From Nostoc sp. B(2019) (GTDB lineage Bacteria; Cyanobacteriota; Cyanobacteriia; Cyanobacteriales; Nostocaceae), in NCBI RefSeq assembly GCF_010091925.1, contig NZ_WVID01000004.1, forward strand, positions 186,001 through 250,000: a DNA stretch of 64,000 bases, given 5' to 3'. The stretch's first letter is position 1. Every line of letters starts with the position of its first letter. Positions 45,441 through 55,900 of the stretch are shown piece after piece. The position numbers were made by a program, and so were the translations under genes. A model generated the notes under the pieces. It saw nothing but the letters and a program-made list of their open reading frames with translations, ran no database searches and was not told where the DNA came from.

Positions 45441-46412
45441 ATGACTAATAACATTTGTATTTTAATCATTGCCGCACTTTTAGATTACTTAATTGGTGAT
45501 CCTTGGGGTTGGCCTCATCCAGTGCAAGTTATGGGATGGGTAATTTCTCACTTCAGTAAATTTTCTTGGCGATTGTGTCAGAATTCCATAACACAACGCA
45601 TAGCTGGAATTGTACTAGGCATTGTTCTAATAATTGGGAGCGGCGTTTTTGGCTATTTTATAATTCAAAGTGCCAGATGGTTGCATCCGTTATTGGGAAT
45701 CGCTTTAGAGAGCATTCTCTTGGCTAGTTGCTTTGCTGGTAGAAGTTTGGAAGCAGCAGCAATTGCTGTTTTACAACCTTTAACAGCAAATCATCTGGAG
45801 GAGGCTCGTAATATCTTAAGTAATTATGTTGGACGAGATACACAAAGTCTCTCAGAAGCAGAAGTTTTGCGAGCTGTTTTAGAAACAGTTACAGAAAATG
45901 CCACCGATGGGGTAATGGCTCCGCTTTTTTATGCAATTGTTGGTGTTTTTGTGCCAATTGTGGGGCCAGCTCCTTTGGCTTTAGCATACAAAGCTAGCAG
46001 TACTCTAGATTCAATGGTGGGCTATCGGGAAGCACCTTATACTTATTTGGGATGGTTCAGTGCGCGGTTAGAAGATTGTTTAACTTGGCTACCTTGTCGG
46101 TTAACAGTTATGACTCTGGCACTTTTATCAGGTAAACCTCTATATGTTTGGCGAATTTGTCGCCGGGATGCAGTTACCGATCCTAGTCCTAATTCTGGTT
46201 GGAGTGAGTGCGCCTACGCTGCTATTTTAGGTGTGCAGATGGGAGGTACAAATTGGTATCGCGGGATAGCTAAGCAAAAACCACTGCTAGGAGATGCAAT
46301 TTATCCCATCACCCCAACTTCTATTTATAATGCTTTGCAACTGACTCGATATATTTTTTTGCTGTGGTTAGTGGTAGCGATCGCTATATTTTTAATACTG
46401 CTAAACAGGTAA
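45441..46412 (+). CDS. cobD: Adenosylcobinamide-phosphate synthase (CobD/CbiB)
   Basis: 323 residues with several membrane helices. It has LLDYLIGDPWGWPHPVQVMG near the N-terminus, NYVGRDTQSLSEAEVLRA and TVTENATDGVMAPLFY, all typical of CbiB/CobD. It joins cobyric acid to aminopropanol phosphate (or aminopropanol) in B12 biosynthesis. The start is the first ATG after the repeat. Confidence 0.94.
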   Translation: MTNNICILIIAALLDYLIGDPWGWPHPVQVMGWVISHFSKFSWRLCQNSITQRIAGIVLGIVLIIGSGVFGYFIIQSARWLHPLLGIALESILLASCFAGRSLEAAAIAVLQPLTANHLEEARNILSNYVGRDTQSLSEAEVLRAVLETVTENATDGVMAPLFYAIVGVFVPIVGPAPLALAYKASSTLDSMVGYREAPYTYLGWFSARLEDCLTWLPCRLTVMTLALLSGKPLYVWRICRRDAVTDPSPNSGWSECAYAAILGVQMGGTNWYRGIAKQKPLLGDAIYPITPTSIYNALQLTRYIFLLWLVVAIAIFLILLNR

Positions 46413-46496
46413 TGATAAATATAGGGCATTGGGTATCGGGTGTTAGGAAAACTCTTCCCCAGTCCCCAGTCCATTCAGGGGTATCCGTCTATAACT

Positions 46497-47033
46497 ATGT
46501 CTACCAAAGTAGTTGAAATTCTCTCATCCGAAGAAATCCGTCGTACCTTGACTCGCCTTGCTTCTCAAATTGTGGAAAGGACACGTGATTTATCCCAACT
46601 GGTGCTTCTTGGTATTTATACCAGAGGTGCGCTATTAGCCGAATTGTTGGCGCGTCAGATTGAGACGCTGGAAGGTGTACGTGTGTCAGTCGGGGCTTTG
46701 GATATTACATTTTATCGAGATGACCTTGACAAAATTGGTTTACGGACTCCCGCAAAAAGCGATATCCCTTTTGACCTCACGGGAAAAACGGTTGTGCTCG
46801 TAGATGATGTAATTTTCAAAGGGCGAACGATTCGCGCTGCTTTAAATGCAGTCAACGATTACGGTAGACCAGAGTTAATTCGTTTAGCTGTATTAGTAGA
46901 TAGGGGGCATCGTGAATTACCAATTCACCCAGATTTTATCGGCAAGAAGTTACCTACTGCTAAAGAAGAAATTGTCAAGGTTTACTTACAAGATTCTGAT
47001 GGGCGAGATGCTGTGGAGTTAATTGGGGATTAA
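46497..47033 (+). CDS. pyrR: PyrR-type bifunctional regulator/uracil phosphoribosyltransferase
   Basis: Start chosen at ATG 46497 ([10 protein letters not shown]); an upstream GTG at 46440 would add a repeat-like 19-residue leader. 178 residues. PRPP loop [14 protein letters not shown] is clear. PyrR binds pyr mRNA in Bacillus and converts uracil to UMP; whether it regulates transcription in cyanobacteria is unclear, and no pyr gene is adjacent. Confidence 0.93.
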   Translation: MSTKVVEILSSEEIRRTLTRLASQIVERTRDLSQLVLLGIYTRGALLAELLARQIETLEGVRVSVGALDITFYRDDLDKIGLRTPAKSDIPFDLTGKTVVLVDDVIFKGRTIRAALNAVNDYGRPELIRLAVLVDRGHRELPIHPDFIGKKLPTAKEEIVKVYLQDSDGRDAVELIGD

Positions 47034-47172
47034 GTATGAAGGGTCAAAATAATTCGTAATTGATAATTCATAATTCGTAATTATTTGGTCAAGGGTCATT
47101 AATTATTCTCTCTCCTCACTCATGACTCAGCACTTTCAAGTTAGGAGGTCGTGGTAACTCCGAGTAAACCTT

Positions 47173-49890
47173 GTGTTCAACATTCTTCAGTTAATTCCCA
47201 CATTTTATACAGACAACAAGGAATTTATTGACAACCTGCTCTCTGGTGGGTTGCCTGCTATTTTACCTGCCATTGTCAGCTTTTTCTGGTGGTTGGCATG
47301 GCGCGATCGCCAGCGGCGCATTCCTCATCCAACTTTTGCTTTTGAGGTGATTAAACCTCAAAGTTCAGGTTTGATGCAACGGATTCTCGGCGGGAATGAC
47401 AAAGACCCTTTGGCAGACCGCAATATTGCTTATCAAAATCGAGTGGTGAATCGCAGCATCCGCCAAGAACTCCAACAAAAGCTAGAAGAACATCGGTGGG
47501 TGTTAATTGTTGGACGTAACGGACTGGGAAAAACGCGAGAAGCAGCGGAATTAGCCCAGCATCTCAACCAAGCAGGCTGGACGGTACTTTACCTCAAGCC
47601 GAATGAATGGTTAGATATTCCAGCCCGTATGCCAACGGAGATAGGCGGCGATCGCAAATTGCTGTTTTTCTTGGATGACCTCAACCAGAAAATGCACCGC
47701 AGTCATGAGGAAATATCTCCAGAAGCCGAAAAAAGTCAAGTGGAACGGTTTACAGTCCCGCTGCAACAGCGCCTACTGGATGCCTTAACAAGATATGAGT
47801 CCTTCTGTGGCAAAGCGGAAATCCGTGTGATTGCTACAGCACGCAATGAACGGCAACCAGATTTTCCTGGGGAAGCCAGCGCTTGGGAAAAACTGCAATG
47901 GGAAAAATACGCCAAGTTATGGCAAAAATTCCAAATTTATGAATTGCCGGAACCGGAAGATCGGGCAATTATTGAAGTATTAACAGTAACCGTTCCCAAA
48001 ACTAATATTTACGCGCAGCCAGAACAGTATCCCGAACTGGCGAGGCGTAACGATGCCACTTTTAGAAATGTGGTAGAGAATCTCCAACATCTGCGAAATG
48101 ATAGTTTGCCTTTGAATCCCAAAAATTATCGGGAAAGTCTCGGCAAAACCTGGGAAAAGCGCTATCAAGAGTCAGTTGAGAGATATCCAGTTAGTCGCTA
48201 CATTTATGATGCGGTGGACTTGTTGCGGCAATTCGACATCCCACTTTATCGGTTCAGTGTGGAGGCGACAGCACGAATGTTGGTGGGGGGAAATTGTTGG
48301 CAACGGTTGTGGTATCGCTGGCAGATTAGCACTGCTACCAACTTTTTAATTCACACTGAACGCATCCTTGAACCCCGCGATGGGCAAATTGAAGCCAAGG
48401 GTAGCCATGTAGAAGTTGGGGAACACATCTTACCTTTGACTCAACTGATTTTACAACTTGCAGATCAACACCCCAAAGAAATACACCGCATCCTACTAAA
48501 TTTTGGTGTACAGGTAGCGCAATCAAGTTACTACCAGCAAGCTATTACCTGTTGGGATAAAGCGATACAAATCCAACCAAACTACTATCAAGCTTGGGGG
48601 AACCGGGGCATTGCACTGGGTAACTTAGGACTGTGGGCAGAGGCGATCGCATCATTCGACAAAGTATTAGAATTTAAACCCGATGACTATTTAGCGTGGT
48701 ATTACCGGGGTAATGCCCTAGATGAAACTGGGCAAAATGTCGAGGCGATCGCATCTTACGACAAAGCGATTGCCATCAAACCCGATTTACACCAAGCTTG
48801 GAACAACCGGGGTATTGCACTGCGAAATCTCGGACGACATGAAGAGGCATTCGCATCTTATGACCGAGCGATTACCATCAAACCCGATTTACACCAAGCT
48901 TGGATTAATCGCGGCAATGCACTCAAAAATTTGGGTCGATTTGCAGAGGCGCTTACTTCTTATGATCAAGCAGTTTTAATCAAACGCGAAGATTATTATA
49001 CCTGGTACAGTCGGGGTAATGTGCTTAAAAACTTGGGTCGATTTGAAGATGCTATTGCCTCCTACGACCAAGCGATCGCCATTAAATCTGAAGATGATGA
49101 AGCCTGGTATAATCGGGGCCATGCTTTGGGTGATTTGGGAAATTACACCGAAGCGATCGCCTCTTATGACCAAGCACTCACCATCAAAGCCGACAAACAC
49201 GAAGCTTGGTACAATCGGGGTAATGCTCTGTTTAATTTAGAACAATATCCAGAAGCGATCGCATCTTACGACCGATCACTTAACCTTCAGCCTGATAAAC
49301 ACGAAGCTTGGAATAATCGAGGCAATGCTCTGTTTAATTTAGAACAATATACCGAAGCGATCGCATCTTACGACCAAGCACTCAAACTTCAACCTGACAA
49401 ACATAAAGCTTGGAAAAACCGAGGCAATGCCCTATTTAAATTAGGACAATATGATGATGCGATCGCATCTTACGATCAAGCACTTATAATTAAACCTGAT
49501 AAACATGAAGCTTGGTATAACCGAGGCAATGCCCTATTTAATCTAGGAAAATATGATGATGCGATCGCATCTTATGACCAAGCACTCATAATCAAACCTG
49601 ATAAACACGAAGCTTGGAATAACCGGGGATTAGCGCTGACATCTTTAGTAAAATATAACGATGCGATCGCATCTTATGATCAAGCACTCTTAATTAAACC
49701 CAATGATGACTGTGCTTGGTATAACAAGGCTTGCTGCTATGGATTCTTGGGAAATGTAGAGTTGGCGATCGAAAATTTACAACAAGCTATTAAGCTAAAT
49801 CCTCAAGAATGTCGAGAAATGGCAAAATCTGACTCTGATTTTGACAAACTTAGACAAGATAGGCGCTTTCAAGATTTGATTAGTCATTAG
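47173..49890 (+). CDS. P-loop NTPase with C-terminal TPR array
   Basis: 905 residues from GTG 47173. Membrane-like segment about 25-43 (GGLPAILPAIVSFFWWLAW). NTPase about 95-330: Walker A GRNGLGKT (114-121) and Walker B LLFFLDD (163-169). TPR array about 450-890: twelve 34-residue repeats with AWYNRGNALFNLGQYDDAIA-type consensus, followed by a capping segment. At DNA level repeat spacing is exactly 102 bp, and HIP1 (GCGATCGC) sits at the AIA position of eight repeats. Overall plan resembles STAND-like signalling ATPases. Function unknown. Confidence 0.92.
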   Translation: MFNILQLIPTFYTDNKEFIDNLLSGGLPAILPAIVSFFWWLAWRDRQRRIPHPTFAFEVIKPQSSGLMQRILGGNDKDPLADRNIAYQNRVVNRSIRQELQQKLEEHRWVLIVGRNGLGKTREAAELAQHLNQAGWTVLYLKPNEWLDIPARMPTEIGGDRKLLFFLDDLNQKMHRSHEEISPEAEKSQVERFTVPLQQRLLDALTRYESFCGKAEIRVIATARNERQPDFPGEASAWEKLQWEKYAKLWQKFQIYELPEPEDRAIIEVLTVTVPKTNIYAQPEQYPELARRNDATFRNVVENLQHLRNDSLPLNPKNYRESLGKTWEKRYQESVERYPVSRYIYDAVDLLRQFDIPLYRFSVEATARMLVGGNCWQRLWYRWQISTATNFLIHTERILEPRDGQIEAKGSHVEVGEHILPLTQLILQLADQHPKEIHRILLNFGVQVAQSSYYQQAITCWDKAIQIQPNYYQAWGNRGIALGNLGLWAEAIASFDKVLEFKPDDYLAWYYRGNALDETGQNVEAIASYDKAIAIKPDLHQAWNNRGIALRNLGRHEEAFASYDRAITIKPDLHQAWINRGNALKNLGRFAEALTSYDQAVLIKREDYYTWYSRGNVLKNLGRFEDAIASYDQAIAIKSEDDEAWYNRGHALGDLGNYTEAIASYDQALTIKADKHEAWYNRGNALFNLEQYPEAIASYDRSLNLQPDKHEAWNNRGNALFNLEQYTEAIASYDQALKLQPDKHKAWKNRGNALFKLGQYDDAIASYDQALIIKPDKHEAWYNRGNALFNLGKYDDAIASYDQALIIKPDKHEAWNNRGLALTSLVKYNDAIASYDQALLIKPNDDCAWYNKACCYGFLGNVELAIENLQQAIKLNPQECREMAKSDSDFDKLRQDRRFQDLISH
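48541..49730 (+). repeat. Tandem 102-bp coding repeats (TPRs) with in-phase HIP1 sites
   Basis: HIP1 octamers at 48643, 48745, 49153, 49255, 49357, 49459, 49561 and 49663 are separated by multiples of 102 bp. Repeats between 49400 and 49620 are nearly identical at DNA level, indicating recent duplication. Confidence 0.9.
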
Positions 49891-49988
49891 TCATTGGTCA
49901 TTTGTCATTTGTCAAAAGTCAGTAGTTATTCTTCTTATTTCCTTATCTTCCCCTGCTCCCCCTGCTTCCCCTGCTTCCCCCACTCCCT

Positions 49989-50369
49989 CTACCGCACAAG
50001 TGGACTACCGTGATGATGTACTAAATACCATTTCCCTCCGAGAAGGTGAAATATATTTGTAGCCATTGATTGTACTTCGAGTCTTCTCCCACTAACGACT
50101 TGAAAGACATTTTCTATCAGCACAACGTAAGCGATATTATCAGTGACTTCAGTAGTAATTATTTCTGTATTAATTTCAATATATGCGGTGTTTTTAAATA
50201 TTTGTGCCCAAGAGTTAGAAATCTCCTTCCAACCTCGTAAAACGTTGCTTCCAGGATGGATACAGAAACTCCCAGTTCCTTGCGACCATACTGTACTCAT
50301 CGCCTCAATGTCTTTTTTTTCAAAAGCTCGGTAAAAAGCTTCGTTAGCTGCTAAAACTTCAGATGTCAT
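49989..50369 (-). CDS. SnoaL-like/NTF2-fold protein
   Basis: Start at ATG 50369 (MTSEVLAANEAFY); 15 upstream codons are repeat-derived (LLHSSTPSLPF). 126 residues in a cystatin-like fold: LAANEAFYRAFEKKDIEAM, WKEISNSWAQIF, GGKWYLVHHHGSPL. DUF4440/SnoaL-type proteins often protect against or metabolise small molecules. No neighbour gives a hint. Confidence 0.85.
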   Translation of the reverse strand: MTSEVLAANEAFYRAFEKKDIEAMSTVWSQGTGSFCIHPGSNVLRGWKEISNSWAQIFKNTAYIEINTEIITTEVTDNIAYVVLIENVFQVVSGRRLEVQSMATNIFHLLGGKWYLVHHHGSPLVR

Positions 50370-50477
50370 TGTGAATGGGAGTGAGGGAGTGGAGGAGTGG
50401 AGGAGTGCGAGCATGGGAGCAGGGGGGAAGTTGCAGAGAGTTTTTTCCCTTTGCCCCTTTGCCCCTCCGCCCCTTGA

Positions 50478-52367
50478 CTAGCATCTTTTAACTGTGCTAA
50501 TGCTTTGTAATAATTGGCTAGCTGTGTAAGGTTTGGAGAGAAAAGCTTTAATACCCATATCATAAGCTACATTGACCTTATCGCTCGAAGCCAATCCGCT
50601 AACAGCAATAATTTTGACATCTGGGTTAATTTTTCGGAGGGTGCGAATAGTAGTTAACCCATCCATAGACGGCATTACCATATCAGTTAATACCAGAAAT
50701 ATTTTATCCCGGTGTTCTGCATATAAAGCTATTGCCTCAATGCCGTCACTGGCTGTAATTGCTTTGTAGTTATGGCTTTCTAGGGATGCTTTTGTAACAT
50801 CTCGAATGGCGGCTTCGTCATCCACAACCAAAATCAGTTCTCCGTTACCTAAAGGTAATTCTTGTTCTTGTTCTGCGATAGTTTCGGTTGCGTCTTGTGC
50901 TGGCAAATATACCTTAAATTGGCTGCCTTTACGTTGTTCGGTGTATACGTTGATAAAACCACCGTGGCTTTTAACAATACCAAGTACTGTAGAAAGACCT
51001 AAGCCTGTGCCTTTACCGAGTTCTTTGGTAGTAAAAAATGGCTCAAATATACGCTCTAGTATTTCCGGTTTAATACCAATTCCACTATCGGTAATAGTGA
51101 TGGCAATATAGGAACCAACTTTAGCATCAATATGCATCTTGGCATAATTTTCATCAACTAAAAGATTTTCCGCAGATATTTTTAAAGTTCCACCATTAGG
51201 CATAGCATCACGAGCATTGACACAAAGATTCATCAGTACTTGATGCAGTTGAGTGGCATCACCACATACAGTGTAAAGATTATGCGGAATTTGAGTGGAA
51301 ACTTCAATTGATTTAGGAAAAGTTTCTTTAATAATTTGTTGAATTTCGACTATTAAATGCTTTAGTTGCAGAAGGGTACGCTCGCCTTCAAGCCCTCTAG
51401 TGAAAGACAGTACTTGCTTGACTAAATTTGCCCCACGTTTAGCATTTGTAATCAATATTGGTAGGAGTCGTCGAGAACGCTCATCATGTACTTGGGCTTC
51501 CAAAAGTTGTGCTGTCATCAAAATGGGAGCAAGAACATTATTGAGGTCATGGGCAATACCACTTGCTAAAGTACCAATACTCTCTAATCGCTGGGCGCGG
51601 AGAAATTGCGCTTCCAATTGTTTTTTTTGCGTGATATCAGTGTTAACAACAAGGATTGATTGGGCTTTGTGGCTGAACTCACGCACTAGTGTCCAACGGC
51701 TTTCGACAATAATTTCTTTGCCGGATTTTGTTATTTGATGTAACTCGCCTTCCCAAGAACCATTTTTTGTTAAGATGATAAATGCTTCTTGTAATTGAGA
51801 TAAATTTTTTTCTTGCCAGAGCTTGTGTTTATGTTTAGCGATCGCCTCTTCATTGTTCCAACCGTACAGACGCTCAGCCGCTTTGTTCCAAAATAAAATT
51901 TTGTCGTCTAAATCATGTACAAAAATTGCATCGGTGGCGATATCTAGTAAAGCAGCTTGTTCGCGGATTTTCTGTTCTGTTTGTTTGCGCTCCATAGCGT
52001 AACGAATAGAACGCTCTAGTAAAGGTGCTGTCAACTGGCTTTTTTCCAGGTAATCGGCTGCTCCGGCTTTCATCGCCTCCAGGTCTATTTCTCGATCTCC
52101 CTGTCCTGTCAATAAAATCATCGGAGAAGAACAGCCTTTAGCAATTGCTTCGCGCAATAGTTCTAGTCCGTTGTGTTTGCCCAAGCGGTAGTCTACAAGA
52201 TAAATATCATGCTGGAAATGAGCGATCGCATTTCTTGCCGCTTCATAATTATCTACCCATTCCAAATCACAGCCAGTTACTTGAAACTCACAGAACCAAT
52301 CACGAGTTAAAATATAATCATCTTCATCATCATCAATTAAAAGAACTTTGATTGGGCTGTTGTCCAT
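50478..52367 (-). CDS. Hybrid sensor histidine kinase (REC-PAS-HisKA-HATPase-REC)
   Basis: 629 residues. REC about 6-125 with phosphoacceptor Asp59; PAS about 135-250; HisKA His273 in GIAHDLNN; N-box LCVNARDAMP; G boxes DSGIGI and GTGLGLST; C-terminal REC with Asp562 in TDMVMP. It overlaps the response-regulator gene by 35 bp and is homologous from PAS to REC with the kinase at 56872-59283. Confidence 0.96.
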   Translation of the reverse strand: MDNSPIKVLLIDDDEDDYILTRDWFCEFQVTGCDLEWVDNYEAARNAIAHFQHDIYLVDYRLGKHNGLELLREAIAKGCSSPMILLTGQGDREIDLEAMKAGAADYLEKSQLTAPLLERSIRYAMERKQTEQKIREQAALLDIATDAIFVHDLDDKILFWNKAAERLYGWNNEEAIAKHKHKLWQEKNLSQLQEAFIILTKNGSWEGELHQITKSGKEIIVESRWTLVREFSHKAQSILVVNTDITQKKQLEAQFLRAQRLESIGTLASGIAHDLNNVLAPILMTAQLLEAQVHDERSRRLLPILITNAKRGANLVKQVLSFTRGLEGERTLLQLKHLIVEIQQIIKETFPKSIEVSTQIPHNLYTVCGDATQLHQVLMNLCVNARDAMPNGGTLKISAENLLVDENYAKMHIDAKVGSYIAITITDSGIGIKPEILERIFEPFFTTKELGKGTGLGLSTVLGIVKSHGGFINVYTEQRKGSQFKVYLPAQDATETIAEQEQELPLGNGELILVVDDEAAIRDVTKASLESHNYKAITASDGIEAIALYAEHRDKIFLVLTDMVMPSMDGLTTIRTLRKINPDVKIIAVSGLASSDKVNVAYDMGIKAFLSKPYTASQLLQSISTVKRC

Positions 52368-52830
52368 TGTTTTCTCCCACTGCTTCTAGCGGCAGCTTTA
52401 CAATTTCAAACCAGTATTTTCCTAAAGTTTTCATGACTTCTACTAAGGAGTCAAAAGTCAATGGCTTAATGATGAAAGAATTTGCACCTAAATCGTAGGT
52501 ATTATCTATATCTTCCTCTTCCCCAGAAGTTGTCAGTACTACAATGGGAATTCGCCGCAATTGTGGGTCACTTTTAATATCTTTGAGCGCTTCAAGACCG
52601 TCTTTTTTGGGCATATTTAAATCTAATAAAATCAAATCAGGACGCGGCGCGCTGCCCTTGTCAGTATATTGACCACGATGATACAGATAATCCATCAACT
52701 CCTCACCATTTCTGACGATGTATGGTTCGATTGGCAATTGACTTTCTGCCAATGCATCACGAATCAACATACTGTCGTCTTCATCATCATCAGCCATTAA
52801 GATAGTGACGGTTCTTTGCCGACCTTTCAC
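52333..52830 (-). CDS. Single-domain response regulator (Rcp1-like)
   Basis: 165 residues. Acidic pocket MADDDEDD, phosphoacceptor Asp70 in LILLDLNMP, Thr in VVLTTS, Lys in FIIKPL. No output domain, as in Rcp1 partners of phytochromes. It sits between the photoreceptor kinase upstream and the hybrid kinase downstream, so likely serves them in a phosphorelay. Confidence 0.95.
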   Translation of the reverse strand: MKGRQRTVTILMADDDEDDSMLIRDALAESQLPIEPYIVRNGEELMDYLYHRGQYTDKGSAPRPDLILLDLNMPKKDGLEALKDIKSDPQLRRIPIVVLTTSGEEEDIDNTYDLGANSFIIKPLTFDSLVEVMKTLGKYWFEIVKLPLEAVGENNGQQPNQSSFN

Positions 52831-52958
52831 TCTGAATTCTCTCCTTTACACTAGTTATTGCTATGAATTAATTATTAACACGCTGTGAATTACCAGACAC
52901 AATTGTACAATTAACCTTTTTTTAGGGTCTGTTAGTAATCCATCTCTAGGAATAAAAA

Positions 52959-55900
52959 TCACGAATGGGAAATAATGGGTAATGTAACAATAAACCTTGC
53001 TCCTTGTCCTGGTTTGCTTTGTGCTGTGATATTACCATGATGACGTTCAGTAATTTTTCGACAGATAGCTAAGCCTATACCAGTGCCTTCGTATTCTCTG
53101 CGACTATGCAGACGTTGAAAAACATTAAAAATGCGATCAAGATACTTTTCTTCAAAACCAATACCATTATCTTCAACAATAATTTGACAAAGTTCACAAC
53201 AATTGCAGACTTTATCTGATGGATTTTTTGATAGTTGACTAAAGATTTTGATCACAGGTGGTACTTGTGGGCGGTGAAATTTAAGGGCGTTGCCGATTAA
53301 ATTTTGCAATAATTGGCGCATTTGTAGGGGATCGGCTGCAATGGTGGGTAAGTCTTCTAGATGCACCTGTGCCCCAGTTTGCTGGATACGCACTTCTAAG
53401 TCAGACAGTACTTCTTGTGCTATTTGTGTTAGATTCACCGACACAAAAGGCTGTGCTCTAGTAGTAACTCGTGAAAGTTTCAACAAATCTTCAATCAATG
53501 TCTGCATTCTCAAGGCTGCATTCTGCATCCGTTCTAGGTAGTCATGCCCCTGTTCGGTTAAGTTGTTGCCACAGCTAGCTTTGAGTCGCTCGCTAAAGGT
53601 CTTAATTTTACGCAGTGGCTCTTGCAAATCGTGAGAGGCGACAAATGCAAATTGTTGCAGTTCTTCATTAGAACGGGCGAGTTCTTGCCGCTGACGAGTT
53701 TCTTGTTCTAGGATCAGACTTTGAGCTACGGCAATGCCTATTTGATTTGCTAACTGTTGCAAAAGTTCAATTTCCCAGTTACTCCACTGGCGGGGGTGAG
53801 CGCACTGATGGGCAATTAGCAGTCCCCAGAGTTGATTTTTCAGAAGAATTGGGACGACGAGGTTGGCTTTGACGGCAAATCGTTGTAGAAATTCAACGTG
53901 GCAAGGTTGAAGATCAGCTTGTTCTATGTCGTGAATGGCGCTAATTCGCCCTTGGTAGTACTGCTGGATGTAATCTTTTTGAAAGCAAGGGTCGGTAATC
54001 TGCTGCCCTAAAATAACGGGTAAACCGGGAACTACTGCTTCTTGAACCGCGATAAAAGCGCCATTTGACCGTAAGCGCAAAATTAATACACGGTCTGCGT
54101 GCAGTAGCTTTTGCACTTCTGTAACACTGATTTTGAGAATTTCATCAATTTGTAAAGACTGACGAATTTTCAGGGTAATATCGGCGAATAATTGCGATCG
54201 CAAGTTTTGCCGTTCTAATTCTGCTTGTGTGCGCTTGCGATCGGTCATATCCATCATTGCACCAATCATCCGTACTGGCTTGCCTGTATCGTCACGGACA
54301 ACATAACCGCGATCAAAAATGTAGGCATAAGAACCATCGCTACGGCGAAAGCGGTATTCATTTGACCAAAATTGTTTACCGCTATTAATCACAGCACTTA
54401 CACTAGAAACAATTTTTTGCCTATCGTCTGGATGTAGATGTTTAGTCCACCAAGCGTTATCAAAATTTATTTGCTCTCTTGAGTATCCAAAGAGGGCCTG
54501 TACAGAGTTATTCCACCACACTTCATCTTTGAGTAAATCCCAGTCCCATAAAGCATCATTGGTAGCGCGGGCAGCTATTTGGAAACGTTCTTCACTTTGA
54601 CGCAGTTGTTCTTCTGCCAGTTTACGTTCAGTGATATCAGTATGGGAACTTGCCATTCGCACTACACTACCATCTTCATTCCACACCGCTTGACCGCGAT
54701 GCAAAATCCATTTGTAAGAGCCGTCCTTACACCGGACTCGATGTTCGTTGATGTAAAACGAGGTTTTTTTGGCAAAGTGGTCAGCGATCGCTTGTGTCAC
54801 CGAGCCGATATCATCTGGATGCACTCGTGTTGCCCATTCATCTAACTGATTAGAAATCTCATGATCTTCGTAACCAAGCATCTGTTTCCAGCGAGTTGAG
54901 AAAAATACTTCATTATTTGTAACGTTCCAGTCCCAAATGCCATCATTACTACCCTGCACTGCTAACTGCCAGCGTTCTTCGCTTCTTTTAAGGGCATCTT
55001 CTACACGTTGGCGTTCAATTGCTGTAGCTAGAACATGAGCAACAGCTTGGAGAAAATAAATATCATCTCTAGTGAAGGTGCGCTGTTTGGTTGTGTGTGC
55101 TCCCAAGACGCCAAAAGAGCGTTCTTTGCCATCAATCACTACACTCATACCACTGACCACTTGGCTGTGATGACCGATAATAACTGGCTCAGGGGAAAGC
55201 GTTGTATAGCCGATTGGCAAATGCATCTCAGTTGCGATTTCTTGCTCCGTTAGGTCTTGTTGGCAACCTATCCCAGCACGCAGCAGCAATCCATTCCCAT
55301 CTGGTAGTAGTTCCAAAACCTTGCAAGACTCAACTTTCAGGCATTGAGCAACGATTGTCACGCACGAGTTCATCAGCCTAGTCAAATCTGTACCAGCTAA
55401 TGCTATTTGACTTAGTTCGGCCACAATTGCCTGTTGGTTGGCATGAACTTCCAGCGCCTCCTCTGCTTGCTTGCGCTTGGTGATATCTATGTCTACCCCA
55501 GACATCCGCACAGCTACCCCGGATGCGTCTCGAAAAACTACTCCTTTGCTTGCTATGGTGCGAATACGAGCACCGGGCAAGACAACTCGAAATTCGATGT
55601 CATATTCTACTCCATCTCGAATCGCTTGCTGATGCGATCGGCTAACGGAATCGCGATCTTGGGGATGAATTAAGTTAATGAAAGCTTCATAAGTGTCAAT
55701 GAAAACGCCTTTTTCCAAGCCAAAAAGTGTTTCGAGGTTATCTGACCAAGTAATTTTATGAGTCAGGAGATCCCAGTTCCAGATGCTCATGCGAGCAGCA
55801 TCTAACGCCATCCTGAGTTGTGTTTCACGCATTTGTGCTTGTGCAGTTTGCTGTCGCAATTCCTTCATAGCCTGATGAGCTTCCAAAAGACGACGCAATC

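Noticed and set aside
46440-46496. Upstream extension of pyrR to a GTG
   Set aside because: The extra 19 residues come from intergenic repeat-like sequence (CCCCAGTCCCCAGTCC); the ATG at 46497 matches the family start.
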